Source: Burkholderiales bacterium (GTDB taxonomy: Bacteria; Pseudomonadota; Gammaproteobacteria; Burkholderiales; Burkholderiaceae_C). Taken from it: a DNA stretch of 61,635 bases. Both the position numbers and the translations under genes were made by a program. The DNA is taken from contig JAFLDE010000019.1 in the NCBI GenBank assembly GCA_017302655.1, positions 1-61,635 of the forward strand. The letters run 5' to 3'. The notes beneath the pieces are model-generated. The model was given only the letters and a program-made list of their open reading frames with translations, did no database searches and was not told where the DNA came from. Shown in pieces: positions 47,071 to 53,629 of this stretch (the stretch's first letter is position 1; each line of letters begins with the position of its first letter).

Positions 47071-47365
47071 CGCTTGCTCCTTGTGATCCATGGATCCGTG
47101 CGCACCGCCGACATGGCGGTGTTTCGGATGCTTGGATGCACGGAGAGCAGGTGTTGGATTCAGCGCCTCGCAACTTTCTTGGATCCGCAGCAGGCGTTTG
47201 CCATGCGGAGCGCCGCAGCGGAGCCGGCGGGATGCGAGTGGGTGGGCGCTCGCCGTTGGGCGTGCAGGAGCGGTCCGTTCCCGGCGCCTCAATCAGAGGT
47301 CGTTGGGGGCCAAGGCGGTTGCTCGATCGGCCTGGGCCAGGACTGGATCAAGAGCTGCGTTTGCT
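47071..47365. other. Intergenic stretch between the hydrolase gene and the last attC
   Basis: About 295 bp, GC-rich. I see no gene with a ribosome-binding site, no terminator with a T-tract and no further attC. Open frames on the plus strand reach into the attC and look like chance. It is the boundary between resident chromosome and cassette array and may hold decayed cassette sequence. Confidence 0.5.
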
Positions 47366-47425
47366 GATCAACGCAAAGCTAAACGGCGGCCCGCCAGGGC
47401 CGTCCGTTTGAGCGACCTGTTGTAC
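47366..47425 (-). repeat. attC of the methyltransferase cassette (terminal attC)
   Basis: R'' GTACAAC (minus strand, 47425-47419) and R' core GTTGATC (47372-47366). Inner arms AAACGGCGGCCC and GGGCCGTCCGTTT pair with one extra unpaired base, the extrahelical base expected of attC. Length 60 bp. The following core has no complementary box further left, so this is the array end. Confidence 0.85.
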
Positions 47426-47451
47426 GACACACGCACCAACGTAGGAACGCG

Positions 47452-48288
47452 ATGCCTGAGAAAGTGAACATCGGAGCGCACGAGCTGTGGCATGGAGACT
47501 GCCGCGAAGTGCTGCCCATGCTGGCCGACGCGAGCGCCGACATGGTGTTCACCTCGCCGCCCTACAACTTGGGCAACACCACTGGCGGCGGCTTCCCCGG
47601 GAAGAAGCTCGGCCACTACAACCAGCAGGCAGGCATGAAGGCGCGCGGCGGCCTTGGCAAGTGGGGTGGCGGTGGCTTGGCCGATGGCTACGAGGACTAC
47701 GACGACGCGATGCCGATGGATGACTACATCGCGTGGCAGAAGGACACGCTGCGGCAGTGCTGGCGAATCCTGACCGACAAGGGTGCGATCTACTACAACC
47801 ACAAGCCGCGCGTGCTGGACGGCGTGGCGCTGCTGCCGCTGGCCTACAACCCCGACTTGCCGCTGCGCCAGATCGTGATTTGGGCGCGCGCTGGCGGGGT
47901 GAACTTCTCGCCCGTGGCGTACCTGCCCACGCACGAGTGGGTGATGATCTTGGCGCGGCCCGACTTCCGGCTGCGCGACAAGAGCGCGAGCGGCGCCGGT
48001 GACGTGTGGTACGTGCCGCAGGAGGCGAACACCGAGCACCCTGCTCCATTTCCTTTGGCGCTGCCGATGCGCGCCATTGAATCGACTTCGTGCGCGACCG
48101 TGCTGGACCCGTTTATGGGCAGCGCGACGACTGGCGCGGCGTGCGTGGCACTTGGGCGCCGGTTCATCGGCATCGAGCGCAGCGCACGGTTTTTCGACAT
48201 GGCGTGCAAGCGCATCGAGAACGCGATGGCGCAGGGCACGCTATTGGCCCCAACCCCTGCTGGCGAACAGCAGGCGCTGGAACTGTGA
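47452..48288 (+). CDS. Cassette-borne DNA methyltransferase (beta-class, N4-cytosine/N6-adenine)
   Basis: 278 aa. TSPPYNLG (residues 34-41) is the catalytic motif IV and [10 protein letters not shown] (219-228) is the SAM-binding motif I. The order IV before I marks the beta class; Ser before Pro-Pro-Tyr favours N4-cytosine methylation but does not prove it. A glycine-rich insertion ([20 protein letters not shown]) follows motif IV. The gene fills cassette C5 but reads opposite to aadA and qac, so it needs its own promoter. No restriction endonuclease gene is next to it, hence an orphan methylase. Phage relatives are likely. Confidence 0.9.
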   Translation: MPEKVNIGAHELWHGDCREVLPMLADASADMVFTSPPYNLGNTTGGGFPGKKLGHYNQQAGMKARGGLGKWGGGGLADGYEDYDDAMPMDDYIAWQKDTLRQCWRILTDKGAIYYNHKPRVLDGVALLPLAYNPDLPLRQIVIWARAGGVNFSPVAYLPTHEWVMILARPDFRLRDKSASGAGDVWYVPQEANTEHPAPFPLALPMRAIESTSCATVLDPFMGSATTGAACVALGRRFIGIERSARFFDMACKRIENAMAQGTLLAPTPAGEQQALEL

Positions 48289-48289
48289 C

Positions 48290-48359
48290 GTACAACGTTT
48301 GAGTTCAGCCGACCGAGCCAGCGCAGCTGGCGCGGGTCGGCTGCAATGAAAGGTTATGG
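48290..48359 (-). repeat. attC of the membrane-protein cassette (C4)
   Basis: R'' CCATAAC (48359-48353) and R' core GTTGTAC (48296-48290), 70 bp. The inner arms CAGCCGACCCGCGCCAGCTG and CAGCTGGC/GGTCGGCTG on the same strand fold into a long stem. It lies directly after the stop of the 129-aa gene. Confidence 0.88.
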
Positions 48360-48360
48360 A

Positions 48361-48750
48361 TCAACCGCATGGCCCATCATTTAGGGAAATGCGAAAGAGC
48401 CTTATGTACTCTGCAAGAGACTCCGGTGGCCCCGGGTAAAACGGAGCGGCCGCCGCCTCAATGAGGAAGTAGCCGACAACGAGGATGCTTAGAAATACGA
48501 TCCTCCTTGGGTGTGATGTAAGTAGCTGACTCGGTCGCACGAGCGCAGCGCCAGCCGCGACTGCAGCGCAGGCAAGAAAAGCCTTCTTGTGCCACAGGTA
48601 CCCACCACAAGAGGCAAATCCAAACCAGACGGCGCCAATGAAGACCACCGCAAACGCCAACCAGACCAATGCGTTGCGCTCGGAGCGGCTGGCAATACCC
48701 TGCAATTGAGCTGCCTCAGTAGTTCGCATTTCGTCGCAAATCTGATCCAT
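48361..48750 (-). CDS. Cassette-encoded membrane protein of unknown function
   Basis: 129 aa. The ATG at 48750 is inside the GTTATGG core site, so the integration site supplies the start codon; no Shine-Dalgarno is visible. Three hydrophobic stretches are seen: VWLAFAVVFIGAVWFGF, AFLACAAVAAGAALV and FLSILVVGYFLIEAAAA. The C-terminal tail is soluble. I recognise no family. Being in C4 and facing away from attI, it would be expressed from the integron promoter or by coupling. Confidence 0.75.
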   Translation of the reverse strand: MDQICDEMRTTEAAQLQGIASRSERNALVWLAFAVVFIGAVWFGFASCGGYLWHKKAFLACAAVAAGAALVRPSQLLTSHPRRIVFLSILVVGYFLIEAAAAPFYPGPPESLAEYIRLFRISLNDGPCG

Positions 48751-48845
48751 AACGTTTGACGTGAGGGGCCGCCGTAGCGGCGAAGCCGCGAAGGGAACCC
48801 GCAAGCGCAGCTTGTGGGCGGTCCCTCTCGACGGAATGGTTAGAT
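48747..48845 (-). repeat. attC of the qac cassette (C3)
   Basis: R'' ATCTAAC (48845-48839) and R' core GTTATGG (48753-48747), 99 bp. Inner arms GAGGGACCGCC and GGCGGCCCCTC pair with a one-base offset, and a second internal stem (GCGAAGCCGCGAAGG region) extends the loop. It follows the qac stop by about 10 bp. Confidence 0.88.
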
Positions 48846-48854
48846 GCGACCGTT

Positions 48855-49187
48855 TTAGTGAACACTTGCCTTAGATAGCAAGTTGAGCACAGCAACGCCG
48901 CTGATAATGAAGCCGACACCAACAAATCCCCACATATCTAGTTTTTGACCATGCAAAACCCATGCAATCGCAGTGACCAAGACGATCCCGAGGCCCGACC
49001 AAACTGCGTAGGCGATTGCAACAGGAATCGATTTGAGTGTCAGCGACAGGAAATAAAAAGCAGCAGCGTATCCCGCTACGACGATAAAAGACGGTACTAA
49101 CCTAGTAAAGCCCTCACTAGACTTGAGCGCAGAGGTTGCAATGACCTCAGAAATAATGGCCGTAGCCAGAAATAACCAATTTTTCAA
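48855..49187 (-). CDS. QacE-family small multidrug resistance efflux pump
   Basis: 110 aa, the standard length of QacE/QacF/QacG/QacH, from TTG 49187 with a GGAG site upstream; qacE-type genes are also known with this start. Four helices. The essential Glu14 sits in [28 protein letters not shown] and the tail [12 protein letters not shown] match cassette-borne Qac pumps rather than SugE. It exports quaternary ammonium compounds with proton antiport. The cassette is strikingly AT-rich (for example around 49170-49260) against its GC-rich host, a sign of recent acquisition. Confidence 0.92.
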   Translation of the reverse strand: MKNWLFLATAIISEVIATSALKSSEGFTRLVPSFIVVAGYAAAFYFLSLTLKSIPVAIAYAVWSGLGIVLVTAIAWVLHGQKLDMWGFVGVGFIISGVAVLNLLSKASVH

Positions 49188-49283
49188 AATATTTCTCCAT
49201 GGAGTTCCGCGAAGAAATTTTAGGTTCGATTTAAGAAAAAAAACAGTCTTGTTGCTGGCCGAAATTTGTGCGCACAGCAAAGC

Positions 49284-49340
49284 ATCTAACGCATAGTTGA
49301 GCGGCGGGCGCAGCCCGTCCGCTTGAACGCCGAGTTAGGC
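49284..49340 (-). repeat. attC of the aadA cassette (C2)
   Basis: R'' GCCTAAC (49340-49334), L'' and L' arms around CAAGCGGACGGGCTGCGCCCGCC, and R' core GTTAGAT (49290-49284), 57 bp. Short, compact form typical of aadA cassettes. Confidence 0.92.
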
Positions 49341-49386
49341 ATCAGATGCCCTCGGCGCGGGTCGATGCACTTTTCGCACATGCCGC

Positions 49387-50175
49387 TCAACGCAAGATTC
49401 TCTCAATCGTTGCTTTGGCATATCGAACGAACGCGGCCGTCTCTTCGACGCGCATTGCTAGGTCGTCGTCCTCGCTACCCAGGTACGCCGCGCGTGCCTT
49501 GCAGATGAGGGGCCGATGCTCGGCAGGCAAACGCTCCGATACCCATGCGGCAGCAACGTCCTTAGGAGCAATGAGACCAGTTGAAGCGCTGTACCAAATG
49601 CGAGCAAGAGCAAGAACGACGTTCCGCTCGTCACCCTTCCAATCCGACTCTGCATTCCACTGGGCAATAGTGTCGAAAAGCGCCTTGGAGAAATGCTCCT
49701 TCGGCACCGGCTCGAAAAACGTGGCTGCGGATGGGCCTAGAAGCGCAAGGCTGTGTTGCCTCGCCTTGGTCAGCAAAATCGCAAGATCGTGATCCAGAAC
49801 GGCAGGCTCGAACGTTCCGGAAAGGATGTCGTGGCGGAGCCACTCACCGAACTGAAGCTCACGCCGCGCCGGATAGCGCCAAGGCACTACTTCGCTTCGA
49901 GCGACAACAGTTAGCTCCAGCGGTCGCCATGTTCCGCCATCGCCTGGCGGTGATGAGACTTTCAGCAAATCGAGCATTAGCGCCTGCCGGAGCGAATCGT
50001 TAGGTGCGGCGCTGACGGTCACGAGCAAGTCTATGTCGCTGTCCGGCTTCAGCCCTCCATCGATCGCAGATCCGAACAGGTGGATTGTGTCCAGTGTCGC
50101 AGCCAGATGGCGCTCGATCACCGCGCGAGCGTGGGACAGCTGCTTGAAAACTTGTGCAGGGAAAAATTCACCCAT
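49387..50175 (-). CDS. aadA: Aminoglycoside (3'')(9) adenylyltransferase, AadA5-like
   Basis: 262 aa, beginning MGEFFPAQVFKQLSHARAV, which agrees with my memory of AadA5/AadA4 from clinical class 1 integrons (often next to dfrA17). I see no difference from that recollection, but identity needs an alignment. FGSAIDGGLKPDSDIDLLV (34-52) is the nucleotidyltransferase motif with Mg ligands Asp47 and Asp49. KRELQFGEW-type and WKGDERNVVLALARIWYS segments are AadA signatures. It modifies streptomycin and spectinomycin. The ATG follows the GTTAGGC core by 3 nt and has no ribosome-binding site. The upstream attI-borne reading frame stops 5 nt before it. Confidence 0.95.
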   Translation of the reverse strand: MGEFFPAQVFKQLSHARAVIERHLAATLDTIHLFGSAIDGGLKPDSDIDLLVTVSAAPNDSLRQALMLDLLKVSSPPGDGGTWRPLELTVVARSEVVPWRYPARRELQFGEWLRHDILSGTFEPAVLDHDLAILLTKARQHSLALLGPSAATFFEPVPKEHFSKALFDTIAQWNAESDWKGDERNVVLALARIWYSASTGLIAPKDVAAAWVSERLPAEHRPLICKARAAYLGSEDDDLAMRVEETAAFVRYAKATIERILR

Positions 50176-50178
50176 GAT

Positions 50179-50280
50179 GCCTAACGCCAGCATGAGCGGA
50201 CCCCAACGGCCCGCACAGGAGGTTGAAGATGGAACAGAGTAGCCGGGCCGTTGAGGGTCCGCTCGATGCGACAGTTGTGC
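50179..50280 (-). repeat. attC of the first cassette (C1)
   Basis: R'' GCACAAC (50280-50274) and R' core GTTAGGC (50185-50179), 102 bp. Inner arms AGCGGACC/GGTCCGCT and CAACGGCCCG/CGGGCCGTTG pair with one extra base. The R'' box matches GTTGTGC at 50593-50587, which fixes the cassette's attI-side boundary. Confidence 0.88.
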
Positions 50281-50675
50281 CGCTGGATCCGAAGCGCGCG
50301 GCGTTTGAGGCCTGGTGCTGCAGACGCTGGGCCGGTGACCGCGGCGGGCTTGCGCGCTACCCGCAGGACCACGAGCGACACGCAGGCCAGTACAGGACCG
50401 GTGCCGTGGAGTTTGCTTGGTGCGCGTGGCAGGCGGCGCAATGAGCAGCAGGGAGCCCGGCATTTCAGACGGGGCCGGTGTCGCGCCGGCTCGATTTTCC
50501 CTGCTACCGCGTGGCGCCTGCGGATCAGGCGTTGACCCCCGACAGCCGCTGACGTTGCGGGCCAGATTCTACGCGGACCACAAGCGGCACAACGAGTTTT
50601 GGGGAGACTGCATAAAGCAGGGCACTGCCGCATAAAAACGCAGGTCATGGGCAGCGTAAGTGCTTGATCGAGCAT
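50181..50675 (-). CDS. attI-initiated reading frame running through cassette C1 to the aadA start
   Basis: ATG at 50675 with a near-ideal GGGAGGA Shine-Dalgarno (50686-50680) 4 nt upstream. The first 27 codons are in attI (50675-50594); the frame then continues uninterrupted through cassette C1 and ends at the TAG formed by the aadA core site (50183-50181). The encoded 164 residues are Arg/Ala/Pro-rich and match no family I know, so the product itself is probably not functional. Its importance would be translation towards aadA, like ORF-11 in attI1. The frame through C1 could also be a chance result of high GC. Confidence 0.5.
   Translation of the reverse strand: MLDQALTLPMTCVFMRQCPALCSLPKTRCAACGPRRIWPATSAAVGGQRLIRRRHAVAGKIEPARHRPRLKCRAPCCSLRRLPRAPSKLHGTGPVLACVSLVVLRVARKPAAVTGPASAAPGLKRRALRIQRHNCRIERTLNGPATLFHLQPPVRAVGVRSCWR
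50277..50444 (+). CDS. Small phage-like hypothetical protein in cassette C1
   Basis: Frame open from within the attC; start uncertain (GTG 50277 or ATG 50229). The segment AAFEAWCCRRWAGD and the end EFAWCAWQAAQ match a pattern (FEAW...AWxAWQAA) that I have seen in many small phage and plasmid hypothetical proteins. It reads towards attI, opposite to aadA. About 55 aa from GTG. Function unknown. Confidence 0.6.
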   Translation: MPLDPKRAAFEAWCCRRWAGDRGGLARYPQDHERHAGQYRTGAVEFAWCAWQAAQ

Positions 50676-50690
50676 AAATTCCTCCCAAGT
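50587..50690 (-). other. attI region with the attI/C1 junction core
   Basis: The core GTTGTGC (minus strand, 50593-50587) marks the recombination junction, cut between 50593 and 50592. The remainder to about 50690 is the integrase-proximal attI, holding the ribosome-binding site and first codons of the leader reading frame. Imperfect direct repeats of GCATAAA occur at about 50610 and 50630. Integrase-binding sites other than the core cannot be defined by eye. Confidence 0.7.
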
Positions 50691-50718
50691 TGACTGTTGT
50701 TTTATCCAGTAGCAAACT
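50690..50718 (+). promoter_or_regulatory. Integrase promoter with overlapping LexA box
   Basis: TTGACT (50690-50695) is a strong -35; a weak CAAACT -10 lies 17 bp downstream at 50713-50718. CTGTTGTTTTATCCAG (50694-50709) fits the LexA pattern CTGT-N8-ACAG with one mismatch and overlaps the -35 and spacer, as reported for SOS-controlled integron integrases. LexA binding would repress intI until DNA damage. The divergent cassette promoter Pc probably overlaps but is not clear. Confidence 0.72.
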
Positions 50719-50782
50719 GCGCCCTAAATCGGCCCGACCTGCAGGCGCTCTGCGGGCAGGGTGCCGATGCAAGGAGGCCATC

Positions 50783-51847
50783 ATGCCGTCCGCCCCTCAC
50801 GGTCGCGAGTCCGAGTTTGCCCCAGGGCAGCGAACGCTGGCCAGGCCTCTCAGGCTGGTGGCGCCGCTGCCCCCGCTCAGGGCCCCCAAATTGCTCGATC
50901 AGGTGCGTGAGCGCATCCGCTACTTGCACTACAGCCAGCGGACCGAAGACGCCTATGTGCATTGGATTCGCGCCTTCGTGCGCTTCCATGGCCTGCGTCA
51001 CCCGTCCGAACTGGGCGCGCCGGAGGTCGAGGCCTTCTTGCGCTTTCTCGCTTCGGAGCGTCAGGTGGCGCCGTCCACCCACAACCAGGCGCTGGCCGCG
51101 CTGATCTTTCTGTACGCCAAGGTGCTTGGAGGGTCTCTGCCGTGGATGCAGGAGATCGGCCGGCCCAGAGCCTCACGCCACGTACCGGTGGTGCTCACAC
51201 CCAGTGAAGTCACGGCTGTGCTGGATGGTTTGCAGGGTGAACACCGCTTGCTGGGCCGTTTGCTCTACGGAGCGGGGCTGCGCATCTCCGAGGCGCTGGA
51301 ACTGCGCGTCAAGGACGTGGACTTCGGGCATCAGGCCCTGGTGGTGCGGCAGGGCAAGGGCAAGAAGGACCGGGTGGTCATGCTGCCCGTCAGCCTCCAA
51401 CCCGCGCTGAAGGATCAGCTGCTGCGCGCCCATGCGGTTTGGGAACAGGACGTCGCGGCGGATCGCAGCGGCGTGGCGCTGCCCGATGCGCTGGAGCGCA
51501 AGTACCCGCGCGCTGGGCACAGCTGGGCCTGGTTTTGGGTGTTTCCGCAGGATCATCACTCGACCGACCCACGCAGTGGGGTGGTTCGCCGGCACCACCT
51601 GTACGACCAGACCTTTCAGCGGGCGTTCAAACGCGCGGTGCAGGCCGCAGGCCTTCACAAGCTGGTCACCCCGCACACCTTGCGCCATTGCTTCGCCACG
51701 CATTTGCTGCAGGCGGGCTACGACATCCGCACCGTGCAGGACTTGCTCGGCCATGCCAATGTGGCCACCACCATGATCTACACCCATGTCCTCAAGCTCG
51801 GTGGCGGCGCGGTGCGCTCGCCGCTGGATGGCTTGGGCATGGCTTGA
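50783..51847 (+). CDS. intI: Integron integrase (tyrosine recombinase)
   Basis: 354 aa. ATG 50783 was chosen for the AAGGAGG site 5 nt upstream; the frame is open to a TTG at 50690, which lies inside the promoter. Catalytic residues are all present: Arg167 ([10 protein letters not shown]), His298 and Arg301 ([14 protein letters not shown]), His324 (LLGHANV) and Tyr333 (MIYTHV). The IntI-specific insertion covers about 245-290 ([29 protein letters not shown]), which binds the extrahelical bases of folded attC. It resembles freshwater/soil betaproteobacterial IntI. Apparently intact and functional. Confidence 0.97.
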   Translation: MPSAPHGRESEFAPGQRTLARPLRLVAPLPPLRAPKLLDQVRERIRYLHYSQRTEDAYVHWIRAFVRFHGLRHPSELGAPEVEAFLRFLASERQVAPSTHNQALAALIFLYAKVLGGSLPWMQEIGRPRASRHVPVVLTPSEVTAVLDGLQGEHRLLGRLLYGAGLRISEALELRVKDVDFGHQALVVRQGKGKKDRVVMLPVSLQPALKDQLLRAHAVWEQDVAADRSGVALPDALERKYPRAGHSWAWFWVFPQDHHSTDPRSGVVRRHHLYDQTFQRAFKRAVQAAGLHKLVTPHTLRHCFATHLLQAGYDIRTVQDLLGHANVATTMIYTHVLKLGGGAVRSPLDGLGMA

Positions 51848-51859
51848 ACGGAGGCACTC

Positions 51860-51931
51860 ATGAACTTGGATCCGGATCGCATCGACGACGCCGTGCTGGC
51901 TTTGCTGCGGACCCTGTTCTCGCAGCGGTGA
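51860..51931 (+). pseudogene. Truncated DUF6429-like remnant after intI
   Basis: 23 codons, MNLDPDRIDDAVLALLRTLFSQR, with a CGGAGG ribosome-binding site and 12 bp after intI. The first 16 residues match the N-terminus of DUF6429 proteins (about 85-100 aa), which I recall as frequent companions of betaproteobacterial intI genes. The rest is missing, and 125 bp later repeat copy 2 begins. Probably a decayed gene. The match is short, so chance is not excluded. Confidence 0.55.
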
Positions 51932-52056
51932 CCGGCGCCAGAGAAGGCGCCTGCCGCAGGCGTGCGGCCATGGCATGGGCTTGCGGTGCGCCCTTGGGCG
52001 AATGCTGCCGGCTCGCCTGCGTTGCGCGAAGCGCTCCGATCAGACTTCCGGCGCTC

Positions 52057-52328
52057 CTAGGGCCTGTTAACACTACGGGAAGTCAGCGCGTTGCCATCCC
52101 AAAACGGCGCCAACGCGGCGCGAAACGAAGCTGGTGCGAGTGCACCAGCGAGGCTTCGCAACAAAGTGGGCGCCGCTTTAGGTGGCAACCCGGAGGGAAA
52201 GGGCCTGTTGGGCCGGGATCCTGCGTTGCCCGGCTTGCCCAGGCGCGAGCCTGGGCAGCGCCGCGCGCCTTGGCTGCCGGCCCAACAGGCCCTTTCGCGT
52301 GGCTTCGCGTAGCGTTAACAGGCCCTAG
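52057..52328. repeat. 272-bp MITE-like structured element, copy 2
   Basis: Same length and orientation as copy 1, CTAG at both ends and the same terminal inverted repeats. Compared with copy 1, the long arm reads AAGGGCCTGTTGGGCCGG with its complement CCGGCCCAACAGGCCCTT, so both sides changed together. A second arm reads GCTGGTGC/GCACCAGC instead of GCCGGGG/CCCCGGC, and a third CGGCGCC/GGCGCCG instead of CGGCACC/GGTGCCG. It lies between the convergent intI (with remnant) and hisD, and its right CTAG supplies the hisD TAG stop. Confidence 0.88.
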
Positions 52329-53629
52329 CCCAAGCGCAAGCTCGCCGAACGCGCGTGCGCTTGCAGGCCCTCGCCCTGGGCCAGCACCTCGGCCACCGGG
52401 CCCAGCGTGCGGGCGCCGGCTTCGCTGATGTGCAGCAGGCTGCTGCGCTTGACGAAGTCGTACACGCCCAGCGGCGACGAGAAGCGCGCGGTGCCGCTGG
52501 TGGGCAGCACGTGGTTGGGGCCGGCGCAGTAGTCGCCCAAGGATTCCGACGCGAAAGCGCCCAGGAAGATGGCGCCGGCGTGCTGGAGTTGCGGCAGCCA
52601 GCGCAGGGGCTCCTGGCTGCTCACCTCCAGGTGCTCGGGGGCGATGCGGTTGCTCAATGAGCAGGCCTCGTCCATGGAGCGGGTGAGGATGAGTCCGCCG
52701 CGCCCTTCCAGGCTGGCGCGGATGGTGGCGGCGCGCGGCAGCGTGGGCAGCAGGCGCTCCATGGCGGCCTGCACGGCGTCGAGGTAGGCGGCGTCGGGGC
52801 TGAGCAGGATGCTCTGCGCCAGCTCGTCGTGCTCGGCCTGGCTGAAGAGGTCCATGGCGACCCAGTCGGGGCTCACGCTGCCGTCGGCCAGCACCAGGAT
52901 TTCGCTGGGCCCGGCAATCATGTCGATGCCGACCTGCCCGAACACGCGGCGCTTGGCGGCGGCCACGTAGGCGTTGCCGGGGCCGGTGATCTTGTCCACG
53001 CGCGGGATGGTGGCGGTGCCGTAGGCCAGCGCGCCCACCGCCTGCGCGCCGCCCACGGTGAACACGCGGTGCACGCCGGAGAGAAACGCGGCGGCCAGCA
53101 CCAGGGCGTTGCGTTCACCTTTCGGGGTGGGCACGACCATGACGATCTCGCCCACGCCCGCCACCTGCGCGGGAATGGCGTTCATCAGCACCGAGCTGGG
53201 GTAGGCCGCCTTGCCGCCGGGCACGTAGATGCCCACGCGGTCCAGCGGCGTGACCTGCTGGCCGAGCACCGAGCCGTCTTCGTCTTCGTACTGCCAGCCC
53301 TGGCACACGGCGGCCGCCTGCGCCTCGTGGTAGCGGCGCACGCGGGCGGCGGCAGTCTGCAGGGCCGCTGCTTGCGCGGCCGGCAGGCCGTCGAACGCGG
53401 CCTGCAGATCGGCGCGGGCAATTTCCAGCTCGGCCACCGAGGCGGCCTGCACGCCGTCGAACTGGGCGGTGCGTGCCAGCACGGCGGCGTCGCCGTCGCG
53501 GCGCACCTCGGCCAGGATGCCGGCCACCGCCTGCTCGATGCCCGCGTCCTGCGCCTCGCTCCAATGCAGCAGGGATTGCAGGCGGGTGTCGAAGTCGGCG
53601 TGGCGGGTGTCGAGGCGGGCGATCTTCAC
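52325..53629 (-). CDS. hisD: Histidinol dehydrogenase
   Basis: 434 aa. [59 protein letters not shown] and the later [20 protein letters not shown] are HisD signatures with the zinc-binding and catalytic residues. It performs the last two steps of histidine synthesis. It overlaps hisG by 4 bp. Its TAG stop lies in the end of the 272-bp repeat; hisC and the rest of the his genes, usually next, are absent. Confidence 0.97.
   Translation of the reverse strand: MKIARLDTRHADFDTRLQSLLHWSEAQDAGIEQAVAGILAEVRRDGDAAVLARTAQFDGVQAASVAELEIARADLQAAFDGLPAAQAAALQTAAARVRRYHEAQAAAVCQGWQYEDEDGSVLGQQVTPLDRVGIYVPGGKAAYPSSVLMNAIPAQVAGVGEIVMVVPTPKGERNALVLAAAFLSGVHRVFTVGGAQAVGALAYGTATIPRVDKITGPGNAYVAAAKRRVFGQVGIDMIAGPSEILVLADGSVSPDWVAMDLFSQAEHDELAQSILLSPDAAYLDAVQAAMERLLPTLPRAATIRASLEGRGGLILTRSMDEACSLSNRIAPEHLEVSSQEPLRWLPQLQHAGAIFLGAFASESLGDYCAGPNHVLPTSGTARFSSPLGVYDFVKRSSLLHISEAGARTLGPVAEVLAQGEGLQAHARSASLRLG

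Larger units (their letters stand above)
47366..51847 (-). mobile_element. Chromosomal integron: five cassettes, attI region and intI
   Basis: The integrase gene (50783-51847, plus strand) is divergent from the array, which reads leftward from attI. Five attC sites were found by hand. In each cassette the first core and the attC R'' box are exact complements: GTTGTGC/GCACAAC, GTTAGGC/GCCTAAC, GTTAGAT/ATCTAAC, GTTATGG/CCATAAC and GTTGTAC/GTACAAC. Cassettes in order from attI: C1 50185-50592, C2 aadA 49290-50184, C3 qac 48753-49289, C4 membrane protein 48296-48752, C5 methyltransferase 47372-48295. The array ends at a core GTTGATC that has no partner. Confidence 0.93.

Noticed and set aside
47136-47411. 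Plus-strand frames between the serine hydrolase and the last attC
   Set aside because: No ribosome-binding site or motif; they run into the attC stem and look like chance GC-rich frames.
50441-50635. 65-codon plus-strand frame overlapping the phage-like ORF
   Set aside because: It crosses the cassette/attI boundary at 50593, so it could not have travelled with the cassette, and has no recognisable motif.
50690-50782. Longer intI start at TTG 50690
   Set aside because: It would place the coding start on the -35/LexA box; ATG 50783 has an AAGGAGG site at ideal spacing.
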